A stretch of 64,000 nucleotides of DNA from Candidatus Synechococcus calcipolaris G9. Its GTDB lineage: Bacteria > Cyanobacteriota > Cyanobacteriia > Thermosynechococcales > Thermosynechococcaceae. The notes beneath the pieces are model-generated. The model was given only the letters and a program-made list of their open reading frames with translations. It had not been told where the DNA came from and searched no databases. The stretch lies in NCBI RefSeq assembly GCF_029582805.1, contig NZ_JAKKUT010000006.1:50788-114787 (forward strand). The letters run 5' to 3'. Below are positions 10,441-19,107 of this stretch, in pieces (the first letter of the stretch is position 1; each line of letters starts with the position of its first letter). The translations under genes and the position numbers were made by a program.

Positions 10441-12947
10441 GTAGTAGTAACCGGATTGGGAATGGTACAAGCGGCAATATTTCCCTTATTTCTACCAATA
10501 ATGTCATCACCCTAAATGATCTCACCGTCAACACTACAGGCAATCTGCATATTAATTCCCCAGCGAATGTTAGCCAAAATGCTAGTTCGTCGCTGCAAGC
10601 AACTGGCTTAGAACTTCTCGGAGCCGGCAATTTTACCCTTAGTAGTGCAACCAATGCTATTACCACCCTAGCGGGTAATACCACCGGAGCAATTAGCTAT
10701 CGAGATAGTGGTGGATTTGCGATTGGCACAGTTGGCACAACGAATGGTTTAGCGTCTCAAGGGGCAATCACCCTCAATGCAGGGGGAGCCGTCACCCAAA
10801 CTCAAGCCCTTAGTGCCACAAGCTTAGACTTATTAGGTGCAGGCAATTTTACGCTCACCCATACCAGTAATGCCATTAACACCCTAACGGGCAATACCAC
10901 CGGAGCAATTAGCTACACCAATTCAGTTGCTTTAACCATCGGTAATTTAACTACAGGCAACAGTTCCCTCACCCTAATGACTCCCGGTAGCCTCACCTTT
11001 AACGGCATCATTTCTACTGGCACCGAGGATATAACAGCAACCGGGGGCATGATTGGGCAAACCGGCGGCACACTCACCAGTACTGGCATCGCTAGTTTTG
11101 AAAGTACTCAAGCCAATGTTGGTACGGTTTCCGCTAACAATACAACCAACACCAATCTGGGCAACTCCACAATTGGCGGCAACTTTACCCTAACCTCTAC
11201 GGGAGCAATTACCCAAAGCGGCTTCTTGAAAGTAGCAGGCACCACCAATCTTAATGGCGCAACTGTCACCCTATCTAACCCTGATAATCTTCTCCTTGAC
11301 CTCACCGCAACCACTTCTGCTGGAGATCTGATCCGTTCCCAAGTGGGACCCATCACCCTAGCAGGGCAAACTATCACCGGCAATCTCAGTATGACCAGTA
11401 TTGATGGCACAACCACCACAGGCTACACCAATAGCCATAACGGGAATGCAATTACCCTAGGAGGGAATAATAATTTAGGGGGTGAGATTCGCTTTAATAC
11501 GAATATGGCAGGTCTCAGTCAAGGGATTGTGGGTGGCGGCACTGCAAGTATTAGTCAAACCGGAATCCTTGAAGTTAGTGGAACCAGCAACTTTACAGCC
11601 ATGGGTGGCACGATTGATCTGAGTACTCACGCAAATCAACTCACAGGAGCCGTTAGCCTCGACACCGGAGTCACAGGCGGGAACATTAGTCTGCAAAATA
11701 ACCAAGCTACTCAACTGGCAGGAGTTACAACTGGTGACAATCTAACTATTACGACGGGTGGAAACCTCACCCAGTCGGGGGCGATCTCAGCAGGTGGTAC
11801 GACAACGCTCAATGTGGGAGCTAATGATATTACGCTGGACAATGTTAATAATGACTTTAATGTCCTGGGATTAACTGCCGCCAATGCCGCGATCCAAGAT
11901 ACGAACGAATTGGAGTTAGCCGCATCCACCCTGACCGGTAACTTAAGCGTGACCAGCGGAGGTGATTTAACTCAATCAACAGCGACAGCCGTGAGCGTCA
12001 CTGGAGCCACAACGTTCAATACCGGAACCCATAACATCACACTTGATGATGCCGGAAATGATTTCAATACCTTGGGAATAACTGCTGCCAATGCCACGAT
12101 TGTCGATCAAAATGCTCTGGAGTTAACTACATCAGCGATCGCCAACACTCTGAGCATTACTACACAAGGGGATTTAACTCAATCGGGCAGCCTAACAACG
12201 CAAAACTTGGCAATTTTAGGGTCGGGCAATACCCTTCTGAATCATTCAGATAACCAAATTCAAACCCTGGCCGCCGATACAACGGGTAATTTAACGGTGT
12301 TAACAGCAACCAATCTAACCATTGATACCGTGAACCCCAATGGTATTGAAAATGCAGATACCGTTCTTCTCCAAGCGGGAGGCGATATTACTCTCAATCA
12401 AGGGATTAATGCTGACAATAATGTTACGCTCATAGCGACTGAAAACTTTATTAACAATGCCGGAGCCAATGCCCTCCAGTCTACGTCAGGTCGTTGGCTA
12501 GTCTATTCCACCAGTCCCCAAGGAAATGTGAATGGCTGGTCAGTCTTGGGAGGAGGACAACAGTTTAGTACGACCTACCCCACACCACCAGGGTTTGCTG
12601 GGAATGGTTTTGTTTATCGTGTGGCAGCACCTCTTTTACCTCCGGTTACATCCAATTCTCCGGTCATTCTTTCAACCGCGATCGCACCGACGGTCAATGT
12701 ACCTGCTGTACCATCTTTACCACCACTGTCAACGCCTCCAACTAGCTCAGTCTCTCCCTCCCCGATCATTTTTACTTCGACGGATTTACCCCTACCCTCT
12801 AACCTATCCACCATTTTGCAAGGACAAGAAGAGGACGAGATGCCCCTAGAGCAAAGCCTCTGTCAATTGCTCGAAAAACGAGAAGAGGCAGTCTTAGAGA
12901 TTGATGGAGTACCCATAGAGTCTGCTCTAGCAGAGGAGTGTCGTTAG
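8394..12947 (+). CDS. Filamentous haemagglutinin-like adhesin, C-terminal part in a shifted frame
   Basis: Continuation of the adhesin that starts at 3950. In frame from about 8489, it carries the remaining repeats (to about 10420). Then comes a region of LDLLGAGNFTLTHTSN/TLTGNTTGAISY units typical of cyanobacterial haemagglutinin-like proteins. A Pro/Ser/Thr-rich linker (VPSLPPLSTPPTSS) and an acidic C-terminus with two cysteines (QSLCQLLEK ... LAEECR) follow. The frame begins inside the upstream reading frame and has no signal peptide or start of its own. If the 10-bp duplication is real, this part is untranslated unless slippage restores the frame. The joined protein would be about 2990 residues. 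The gene ends 2 bp before an IS3 end. Confidence 0.8.
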   Translation: MEQETTAFINWVQPKSVVPAEILPIPERAGTGGNGTGGGFFTGNHGIFLTGTNTSVRSETGVITFTGDGQGTTSDNYGILQTSAAQVRSTSGNITYEGMGGNGTGNNYGIFLTGASTAITSGSGTIALTGTGQGNGASNRGISQESGAQVSSTSGNITYEGTGGNGTSNNFGILLNGTNTQISSGNGAIALTGMGQGNGTGSYGIFQVNAAQVSTTSGNITYEGTGGNGTSFNYGILLNGANTTIASGNGAISLTGTGRGNGTGNYGIYQLGAAQVSSTSGNITYTGTGGNGTGGGFFTGNHGIFLTGTNTSVRSETGAITFTGDGQGTTSDNYGILQTSAAQVSTTSGNITYEGTGGNGTGNNHGIFLTGASTAITSGSGTIALTGTGQGNGASNRGISQESGAQVSSTSGNITYEGTGGNGTSNNFGILLNGTNTQISSGNGAIALTGMGQGNGTGSYGIYQLGAAQVSSTSGNITYEGTGGNGISNNFGILLNGANTTIASGNGTIALTGMGQGNETSNRGISQESGAQVSSTSGNITYEGTGGNGTGSNHGIYLDGTNTSVSSTQGGNITVTGTGQGNGTQNFGIYQSNAQVTTTGNGTVIYEGIGGNGTNNNFGIYLLNGSARITSEDGAIALTGEGRGNGANNYGISQQSGAQVSSTSGNITYTGTGANGAAILTLSSSNRIGNGTSGNISLISTNNVITLNDLTVNTTGNLHINSPANVSQNASSSLQATGLELLGAGNFTLSSATNAITTLAGNTTGAISYRDSGGFAIGTVGTTNGLASQGAITLNAGGAVTQTQALSATSLDLLGAGNFTLTHTSNAINTLTGNTTGAISYTNSVALTIGNLTTGNSSLTLMTPGSLTFNGIISTGTEDITATGGMIGQTGGTLTSTGIASFESTQANVGTVSANNTTNTNLGNSTIGGNFTLTSTGAITQSGFLKVAGTTNLNGATVTLSNPDNLLLDLTATTSAGDLIRSQVGPITLAGQTITGNLSMTSIDGTTTTGYTNSHNGNAITLGGNNNLGGEIRFNTNMAGLSQGIVGGGTASISQTGILEVSGTSNFTAMGGTIDLSTHANQLTGAVSLDTGVTGGNISLQNNQATQLAGVTTGDNLTITTGGNLTQSGAISAGGTTTLNVGANDITLDNVNNDFNVLGLTAANAAIQDTNELELAASTLTGNLSVTSGGDLTQSTATAVSVTGATTFNTGTHNITLDDAGNDFNTLGITAANATIVDQNALELTTSAIANTLSITTQGDLTQSGSLTTQNLAILGSGNTLLNHSDNQIQTLAADTTGNLTVLTATNLTIDTVNPNGIENADTVLLQAGGDITLNQGINADNNVTLIATENFINNAGANALQSTSGRWLVYSTSPQGNVNGWSVLGGGQQFSTTYPTPPGFAGNGFVYRVAAPLLPPVTSNSPVILSTAIAPTVNVPAVPSLPPLSTPPTSSVSPSPIIFTSTDLPLPSNLSTILQGQEEDEMPLEQSLCQLLEKREEAVLEIDGVPIESALAEECR

Positions 12948-12949
12948 GT

Positions 12950-13041
12950 TGACCCTGACTGAAAAAAGTGGACAAACTCCAAGAATCGCCAATGAAGGAG
13001 AATGTCCAAATGAGCCAAAAACCAAGACGAACATATATTGC
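12950..13041 (+). mobile_element. IS3-family left-end remnant
   Basis: The same terminal sequence as at 1538 (TGACCCTGACTGAAAAAAGT) begins 2 bp after the adhesin stop codon. It is followed by the orfA start region to about 13041, where similarity ends. The remaining sequence to 13177 holds no gene or element that was recognised. Confidence 0.75.
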
Positions 13042-13177
13042 AGATGAAGATGTGATTAGGATACTTCCAAATGGGAGTCCCTTGGTTCACAGGCTTCTCA
13101 GAGGCAAAATGTCCTAACACTCTACTCACTTGCAATATATAAACTTCTAATGGCTAAGTATAATCTTAGACTTTAAT

Positions 13178-13276
13178 GGGCACCTCGAAAAATTGCTCGA
13201 TCTGCTAAAAATAGAGGCTGAAACCATTGAAATCTCGTTTGCAATCGCCCCGAAATTTGAATTAATCGAGGTGCCC
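13178..13276. mobile_element. 99-bp MITE-like element
   Basis: Perfect 11-bp terminal inverted repeats GGGCACCTCGA / TCGAGGTGCCC bound a 99-bp non-coding unit. It is flanked by the 4-bp direct repeat TAAT (13174-13177 and 13277-13280), as expected for a target-site duplication. The right terminal base supplies the last base of the stop codon of the methyltransferase gene that ends here. No transposase is inside, so it would need a helper in trans. The parent IS was not identified. Confidence 0.6.
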
Positions 13277-15288
13277 TAATCTTTATCTTTGTGCCACACT
13301 ACGCGATGCCCACGCAGAGCAGCTTTATGTTTTAGCAGGCATTGTTCCCAACCTTGGCGGTCAAAAATCATTTTCATATCATCAAGCAGTCCCCATTTTT
13401 GCTCTTGCTGGCTAAGCTTGGTAAATTTGGCATAGCCTGGATAGTCGGGTGCAACCACTTGGTTTTTTTGATGAAGTAAGGGTGGATTGTCGATTGCGTA
13501 ATCACGATATCGGACGTGAAGATCGTGCAGGGATATTGTCATGCTGGTTTTCAATGCAGGATGCGGCTCCTTGTCGAACCCCGGGAATACTAAATACGTT
13601 ATCTGGGGCTTCTGGACGTGGAATTTCACTACCGTTGCTTCCTCCGGCCGGCCAATGGTACGGGAAGCACAGCCCTCATAGAGTCGCAACAGTGGTTCGA
13701 GCTGGTCTAAGGCTGATATATGTACCCAGAGGGAGTTGGGTCGCTGCTGGCCGATGGCACTCTGGCGGCAGTGCTGTTTAACGAGAGGCATGCGGCCTAG
13801 GGTCATCAGCATCAGGTCGGCAGCGGTGCAGGCTTGTTGGTAGCTACCAAACAGGGCTTTGATGTCTTTCTGGAATTCAGGGGAGAGGTCTTTGAACTTA
13901 GGGCGTTTGCTGAAATGGCTTAGAGCTAGGTAAACGAGGAGATCGTTGCGGCGTTTGTCTGCGATCTCATCCCACTCTCTCCCATCAGTGGCTTGCAGAA
14001 TAACAGTAAAGGCTCGCCGAATGCTGCCAAAAGTGTCCTGTAATGGTGTTAGATATTCAATCCCCAATTCTTCAGTGGTGGGTAATCGGCCGCGATCAGT
14101 GTAAAAATCCATTAGCGGTTGCAGTCGCTCTCGGTATTCCTCAAACTTGCTGATCTTGATACGAATGCGAGGGGCCGTTGCACGGGAGCGGAATCGAGAA
14201 GCGCGAAAGGCTTCGGACTGGGCTTCATCCCGGAAGACAAAGTAGATACCTAGGGCTACGGGAATCGCATCCACCCCCAGCACTTGATCGATATACACTT
14301 TTAGTTCTTCCTGCTCATAGTATTTCTGGAAGGTATTGCGACTAGTGATGATGCCATCACCGTAGGCAATCACACCTCGGGTTTTGTCATCGATTAGCAC
14401 TTGAGCCGCTACAATCAGCACTTTCTGGGTCAGGTTCCAGGCATTGATTAAGGCCTCTCGTCGCTCGGTAGTGTCTTCGATGACATTGATGACATAGCCC
14501 AAATTCACTACGTCGGCTGGGGTATTGCGAATATCGGGTCGAAAGTAAGGATCCCAACCGGAGCTAGTCAAGCCCAGGCGATGGATGTACTCAATGTCGG
14601 TTCCATGGCCGCAGCCGTAGTCAAAGTAGGTCGTGTTGGTAGCGAACAGTCCGGCTTCCACTGCAAGGCGGATGGGCTTGGAGACGGTGACTCGTGAGAT
14701 CGCGGCTTTATGACGTTGGATTGTCGGGGGAGTGATGGCAGGATGAGCGTGTGTAGTGGAGAGAGGACAGGCAAGGGCGTGGTCGTGGATTTCTAGGCAG
14801 TGCTCTACGAGGCGGTGTTCCCATGGCATGCGGGTACCAATACCACGGGACTGCTCTAGTAATCCCAGTTCCTCTTCCTGCTGGGTAAGCCGTGCAAAGG
14901 TGGCATATAGAGGATATTCTGGGGTGATGAAGGTTTCTTTGCGATGCAGGATTGGAGGATTATTGCGGGTGTGGTAGTCTTGTTTGCTGATCTCTAGGGT
15001 GTTGAGATTGACCTGAATACTACTGTGAAGGGCCGGGTGTGCATCGGTATCAAAGTCTGGATATAAAAGATATGCTAGTTGGGATTTATTGAAGTTGAAC
15101 TTAACTAGCGTAGCTTTTTCCGCCAGATCAGTGCTGGTTCTGGCCCTTTGCTCGATGGCTTGGAGGATAGGGTCAAGGTACTTCAGTGCCGACACATGGA
15201 CGTAGAGAGCATCAGGCAATAGTTTACCAACTTGACTACGCTGGCAGACTTTGGCAATATTAATTGCGGTGACAGAGCTATCTAGCAT
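13276..15288 (-). CDS. DNA phosphorothioation-associated putative methyltransferase
   Basis: A 670-residue protein matching the dnd-associated methyltransferase family (TIGR04096-like). Its N- and C-terminal parts resemble each other: both contain a WVH/YVHVSALxxLxP segment, a (L/V)VKF...YL(L/V)(F/Y)PxFD segment and an NPP(I/L)LH(R/Q)K segment, so the protein carries an internal duplication. Between them lies a SAM-binding fold with FDYGCGHGTDIEYI near residue 222. Such genes sit beside dnd/ssp clusters, but their substrate is unproven. Here it is divergent from sspB. The C-terminus abuts a MITE-like insertion but looks complete. Confidence 0.8.
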   Translation of the reverse strand: MLDSSVTAINIAKVCQRSQVGKLLPDALYVHVSALKYLDPILQAIEQRARTSTDLAEKATLVKFNFNKSQLAYLLYPDFDTDAHPALHSSIQVNLNTLEISKQDYHTRNNPPILHRKETFITPEYPLYATFARLTQQEEELGLLEQSRGIGTRMPWEHRLVEHCLEIHDHALACPLSTTHAHPAITPPTIQRHKAAISRVTVSKPIRLAVEAGLFATNTTYFDYGCGHGTDIEYIHRLGLTSSGWDPYFRPDIRNTPADVVNLGYVINVIEDTTERREALINAWNLTQKVLIVAAQVLIDDKTRGVIAYGDGIITSRNTFQKYYEQEELKVYIDQVLGVDAIPVALGIYFVFRDEAQSEAFRASRFRSRATAPRIRIKISKFEEYRERLQPLMDFYTDRGRLPTTEELGIEYLTPLQDTFGSIRRAFTVILQATDGREWDEIADKRRNDLLVYLALSHFSKRPKFKDLSPEFQKDIKALFGSYQQACTAADLMLMTLGRMPLVKQHCRQSAIGQQRPNSLWVHISALDQLEPLLRLYEGCASRTIGRPEEATVVKFHVQKPQITYLVFPGFDKEPHPALKTSMTISLHDLHVRYRDYAIDNPPLLHQKNQVVAPDYPGYAKFTKLSQQEQKWGLLDDMKMIFDRQGWEQCLLKHKAALRGHRVVWHKDKD

Positions 15289-15547
15289 TTTGGAAGGTTG
15301 GTGATACTGGGCTAAAATGCTTGCCAGCTATCTTATTGAAAAAAAAGAAAAAAGAAATATATGCTGAGTGACTTGATACCTCAACAACGTTACTGGTATA
15401 TCCACTCTAAGGCCTACTAGTCCACATAATAATCTATAGTTGTTAAGCCTGTAAGTTAATTTCTATATCCTCTATAGCCTGACAAAAAAATGATTACATT
15501 CAAGTTCATTGCCAAATAATTAGGTATAAAGATTCTGTACGAATTTT

Positions 15548-16474
15548 ATGATTAGGCAAACAACGCTCGACATGAATAAGGCTAGAGTACCTAGTTTATC
15601 GGTCTTTGCCCGGCATGAGACATTTCATCCTCGGTTTGGCTGGCTGAAGAAAGGATTCGATGGTGCTTGCCGAAACCCCAATATCTTCCTAGATGACGAT
15701 GCCACGGTACAGCTTGGTGTTGGGAAGAACATGGTGCGCTCCATTCGCTACTGGTGTAATGCTTTTGGGCTGCTAGAAGATGATAAGCCGACCGAGTTTG
15801 GTAAGGCATTATTGGGTAAATGGGATCCGTACTTAGAGGATCCAGCCTCTCTGTGGCTGCTACATTGGCAGTTACTTCAGCCGCCCTGCTACGCTACCGC
15901 TTGGAGCTTTGTTTTTAACCACTTCAACAAGTTGGAGTTTACCTACGGTGATCTTTTTCATGAGCTAGGAGAGTATCGCGATCGCACCATTACCCGTATT
16001 GCCGATTCATCCCTGAAAAAAGATGTGAGCTGTATTCTGCGGATGTACACTGAGCAGCCCACCAAGGCCTCCAGTGGGGAAGAGTCTCTAGATTGCCCCT
16101 TTACCGAGCTACGGCTGATACAACTAGCGGGGGATACCCGTCACTACGTCTTTCATATTGGGCCGAAGCAAAACCTACCAGCGGAGGTGATTGTCTACGC
16201 AGCTTTAGTTTTTGCCCATCAAATGTATCCAACCGCCCGCACTATCCCCGTTAGTAACCTACTCTATGACCCTGGTAGCCCTGGGGTGATCTTTAAGATC
16301 AATGAGGCTGCTATCTGTGACGCTATTGACCGAGTGAAGCATCAGTTCAAAGAATTGAGTTGGGCGGATGCGGCAGGTAAACTGCAATTTAATTTTCGGA
16401 CTGCGGATATTTGTAATCTAGCGTTAGATATACTAAAGGCTTATTATGACGAACACCAGGGCAAAGCGGCATGA
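15548..16474 (+). CDS. sspB: DUF4007 protein, SspB-like component of single-strand phosphorothioation
   Basis: 308 residues of the DUF4007 family: SVFARHETFHPRFGWLKKGF near the start, LGVGKNMVRSIRYWCNAFGL, and a central stretch ending in LEFTYGDLFHEL. In the SspABCD system, SspB is the DUF4007 DNA-nicking subunit that works with SspC (ATPase) and SspD (DndC-like) to introduce sulfur into one DNA strand. The stop overlaps the start of the next gene (ATGA), as expected for an sspBC operon. The start could be 15548 or the ATG at 15572. The assignment rests on family resemblance and the downstream ATPase fragment; sspD is absent from the window. Confidence 0.75.
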   Translation: MIRQTTLDMNKARVPSLSVFARHETFHPRFGWLKKGFDGACRNPNIFLDDDATVQLGVGKNMVRSIRYWCNAFGLLEDDKPTEFGKALLGKWDPYLEDPASLWLLHWQLLQPPCYATAWSFVFNHFNKLEFTYGDLFHELGEYRDRTITRIADSSLKKDVSCILRMYTEQPTKASSGEESLDCPFTELRLIQLAGDTRHYVFHIGPKQNLPAEVIVYAALVFAHQMYPTARTIPVSNLLYDPGSPGVIFKINEAAICDAIDRVKHQFKELSWADAAGKLQFNFRTADICNLALDILKAYYDEHQGKAA

Positions 16475-16923
16475 CCCCAAAACCCCTTTCTGCCTATTTT
16501 AGTCTGAACCGCCGCTACTACCGCTCGGTTAACTTGGTGCGGGATATTGATAAGCCCGATGCGGTGCAGGGTTATGTACCCACAGAGACAGTGGCAGGGG
16601 CATTACGGCGGATTCTGCCTGCTTTTAGCAATCCTCTCGCCCACCGTGCCTGGACGATTACCGGGGTCTACGGTACGGGTAAGTCAGCTTTTGCCCACTA
16701 CCTTACGGCTTTATGTGCGGACGATAGCACTGATATTAAACAAGAAGCTCTAGCGATCGCCCAGCGAGCCTTTACCTCAGACAGCACAGAATACCGGGCT
16801 ATTACTGAGCATATTTCCCCGACGGGACTATTGCGGGTAGTTGCTACGGGCCAGCGAGAACCCCTGAGTTGGACGGTGGCGAGTTTGTCTCTCTACCGGA
16901 GACATGTGGGTTCAACCCGATGA
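16471..16923 (+). pseudogene. sspC: Truncated SspC-like ATPase (N-terminal fragment)
   Basis: 150 residues starting in a 4-base overlap with sspB. The beginning (MTPKPLSAYFSLNRRYYRS, DAVQGYVPTETVAGALRRIL) and a Walker A motif GVYGTGKSAF near residue 70 are those of the large ATPase that follows DUF4007 genes. The family protein is several times longer. Here similarity seems to end near residue 138 (QREPLSWTVASL) and a short unrelated tail runs to a stop at 16923. A deletion has probably removed the rest of sspC and sspD. A truncated ATPase is unlikely to work. Confidence 0.7.
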
Positions 16924-16963
16924 CAACGGGTAGTGAGGAGAATGAGTAGGAAGCAAAAGCCAC

Positions 16964-18424
16964 CTAATTCTGACTGTAATTCCAACCCGCTTCAAATCCT
17001 AAACTTGTAGCTAAAGACAGCAAAGGTTGAAACGTAGAGTTATAAGCCTTACTAAGTTTTTCAAAGTCAGTCAAGTCATCTTTTGTATGCAGTCTTAAGT
17101 CAGAAATATACATATCAATGAATCTATTCAATGTTTTGTCTTTGATCATTTTTTCCTTCCAGATTTTCAAGCCTAAGTAATGAACTCTAACAAACGAGTC
17201 AAAGTAAACTGATGAGGGAATGATTTTAGACTTTGATGAATTGACATCACTGAAAGTTGGAACTAGATTCCAAATCTGGTCATGTGCTACAAATGACCAA
17301 GGCAGATAGTGATCAAGAGACAGCTTTGAATCTGCCCTCAAAGGTCGATTTGAATAAATACAGCTAATTTCATCGGTGTATTCTAGAATCTTTTGCCAAT
17401 ACTTTGTCTGAGAAGCTAATGCACCTCTTCTAATCTGAGGGAATAATTTATTTGATATGGCAGGAGTGCTAGGATTCTTGCTCTGCATATATTGCAACCA
17501 TTTCCAAGAAACCCATCCCCTAACAATAGAATAATTTATCCTAATGTAAGAAATCCATTCAGAGCTTAACTGAATAGATTTGCATAACTTCGGGGAATTC
17601 CCATTAAATTTATAAAGTGGTTTAGCTGTATCAAAATACTGTTCAGCTAGAGCCGTAATTATTTCATTCTCAATATCATCATTTCTTGTTGTACCTCGGC
17701 TTTGACTCTTATATGCCTTTAGTTGTTGTGATAGAAAAGGCGTAATCAGTCGAAATGGTACATATCGCATCAATGAGTCTTTACCTATCAAAAGATTATC
17801 CAAATTTCTTTTAGATATCTCTTCTCTAAGCAGGTTTTTCTCCAATTCATCAAATGCTGGCTTATCAAGATCCAGTTCCAGGGAATCTAGTTTAATAGCG
17901 ATCTTGTCCTGTATGCCAAATGACAACTTGAAATATGTGTGAGGATACCAAGCATTAACCAATATCTCAATTAACAAATCTCTAAGACTGATTGTAGAGT
18001 CAATATCAAAGTTTTGTCTTCTCAAGATGTCTAACAGAGAAAGGAAAAAGACATATTTATAAGAAGTCGTTGTTTTGTCAAACAGTCTGGATAATGCAGC
18101 AACATTTAATCCTTCAGTGTCAGGAAGTCGTTCCAACCCTCCGCTAACGGGATTTATCCATGCTCCTGAATTCGCTTCAGCAAAAGTATCTTGACCTACA
18201 GCCAAGCCTGAAGCATATAAACCGATAAATTCATCCGCAGCATCAGGATTGATTGCCTTAAGCGCCGTGATTATCCCCTGAACTGTCTCAGAATTAGGAT
18301 CTCTAATCTCAGCGACCCATCTGTGAACGTTAGATCGAGCAATACCAAGCTGTTCAGCCAACTTACCCTGGCTGATGCCGTAACTTGTTAGAATTTGCCC
18401 TAGAACCTTACCAGCTTTTCCCAT
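16964..18424 (-). CDS. XRE helix-turn-helix protein with C-terminal HNH nuclease domain
   Basis: 486 residues. The first 60 form an XRE-type helix-turn-helix (ILTSYGISQGKLAEQLGIAR, SNVHRWVAE). From about residue 340 a complete HNH motif follows: CIYSNRPL, then LDHYLPWSFVAHD, then IWNLVPTFSDVNSSKS, with the DH...N...NxxK metal-binding and catalytic residues. The middle is helical and unassigned. The combination suggests a nuclease that either autoregulates or targets DNA through its N-terminal domain. It sits between the ssp fragments and a 1770-aa ATPase, reads opposite to both, and has a 22-bp palindrome upstream. It may be a restriction component or an inserted stand-alone defence gene. Confidence 0.75.
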   Translation of the reverse strand: MGKAGKVLGQILTSYGISQGKLAEQLGIARSNVHRWVAEIRDPNSETVQGIITALKAINPDAADEFIGLYASGLAVGQDTFAEANSGAWINPVSGGLERLPDTEGLNVAALSRLFDKTTTSYKYVFFLSLLDILRRQNFDIDSTISLRDLLIEILVNAWYPHTYFKLSFGIQDKIAIKLDSLELDLDKPAFDELEKNLLREEISKRNLDNLLIGKDSLMRYVPFRLITPFLSQQLKAYKSQSRGTTRNDDIENEIITALAEQYFDTAKPLYKFNGNSPKLCKSIQLSSEWISYIRINYSIVRGWVSWKWLQYMQSKNPSTPAISNKLFPQIRRGALASQTKYWQKILEYTDEISCIYSNRPLRADSKLSLDHYLPWSFVAHDQIWNLVPTFSDVNSSKSKIIPSSVYFDSFVRVHYLGLKIWKEKMIKDKTLNRFIDMYISDLRLHTKDDLTDFEKLSKAYNSTFQPLLSLATSLGFEAGWNYSQN

Positions 18425-18459
18425 GCCTCTTATCCTGTCAGAGAAGCATGATGACGTAA

Positions 18460-18481
18460 ATAGAAGCCAAAAGGCTTCTAT
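18460..18481. promoter_or_regulatory. Perfect palindrome between XRE-HNH gene and small-gene pair
   Basis: ATAGAAGCC-AAAA-GGCTTCTAT is a perfect 9-bp inverted repeat with a 4-base centre. It lies in the 105-bp divergent gap, 35 bp upstream of the XRE-HNH start. A second near-dyad with core CCAATTGG lies at about 18497-18513. Because the flanking gene encodes an XRE protein, the palindrome is a reasonable autoregulatory operator. There is no T-run to make it a terminator. Confidence 0.5.
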
Positions 18482-18529
18482 AGAGCATGATAAGATGGAG
18501 CCAATTGGTTTCCATTAGGCTAATCCCCA

Positions 18530-18721
18530 ATGAAATACGAAGAATTGCTGCACCCTTGGGTTATCGTTCGTGCGCTTCCAAATATGCAGAACCGCTCCAT
18601 AAAACGGTTTCGCCGTAGAAATGATGCTGATGAGTGCTTAAAAGCTCTTCGTCGCCTTTCTCCTACTGAAAAATTCATCGTCGTTTTTGATGCTTCCACA
18701 AAATCAAAGGAGCAAGATTGA
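18530..18721 (+). CDS. Small hypothetical protein (63 aa)
   Basis: 63 residues, basic in the middle (RSIKRFRRRNDADEC), not recognised. It begins MKYEELLHPWVIVRALPNMQ. The stop TGA overlaps the start ATG of the next small gene (TGATG), so the two are probably translated together. It is divergent from the XRE-HNH gene across a palindromic gap. It could be a regulator or antitoxin-like partner; nothing in the sequence decides this. Confidence 0.5.
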   Translation: MKYEELLHPWVIVRALPNMQNRSIKRFRRRNDADECLKALRRLSPTEKFIVVFDASTKSKEQD

Positions 18722-18975
18722 TGACCACTACCAGGAATTACCAAGGAATAGATTACACCTTGACTTTGAAAACACTTACCAATACAAGAGGATATGATCG
18801 AAGCACGATCGAGGTAAAAGACCTGACTGGTAGAGTATTTGAGACATGGCATCGTAGATACAGGCTGTGGCGAAATCCAATTCACGGAACAGCTAAAAGC
18901 ATTGCTGAGATCAAGGAAATCTACAATGCGATCGACGTTGATGATTACGTTAATAAAAATGGCTATGAGGATTAG
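18721..18975 (+). CDS. Small hypothetical protein (84 aa)
   Basis: 84 residues starting MTTTRNYQGIDYTLTLKTL. The ATG at 18721 is chosen because AAGGAG lies 8 bases upstream and the start overlaps the preceding stop. The sequence alternates beta-like and charged stretches (STIEVKDLTGRVFETWHRRY) and ends in an acidic tail. The family was not recognised. It forms a two-gene unit with the 63-aa gene and precedes a truncated gene of the DptH/SspH cluster. Confidence 0.5.
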   Translation: MTTTRNYQGIDYTLTLKTLTNTRGYDRSTIEVKDLTGRVFETWHRRYRLWRNPIHGTAKSIAEIKEIYNAIDVDDYVNKNGYED

Positions 18976-19107
18976 CACCTCGGCAAATTTCGTGGAACTT
19001 GGTCACGCGAAATCGGGTTGTCATCCAGTCGGGGTAGCCGTCGCACTCGCTATGCACCGACTGACTCCTTGTTGAGGACGTTAGTATTCGCCTCTGTGCC
19101 GACTCGT

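Noticed and set aside
5113..11929. Many leftward open frames across the adhesin gene
   Set aside because: They are the reverse shadow of the Thr/Gly/Asn repeats, have repetitive translations, and no ribosome-binding sites.
12944..13135. Leftward frame of 63 codons over the IS3 remnant
   Set aside because: It is the antisense of the IS3 end; the same peptide ending (HWR-EFVHFFQ) appears antisense to other IS3 copies.
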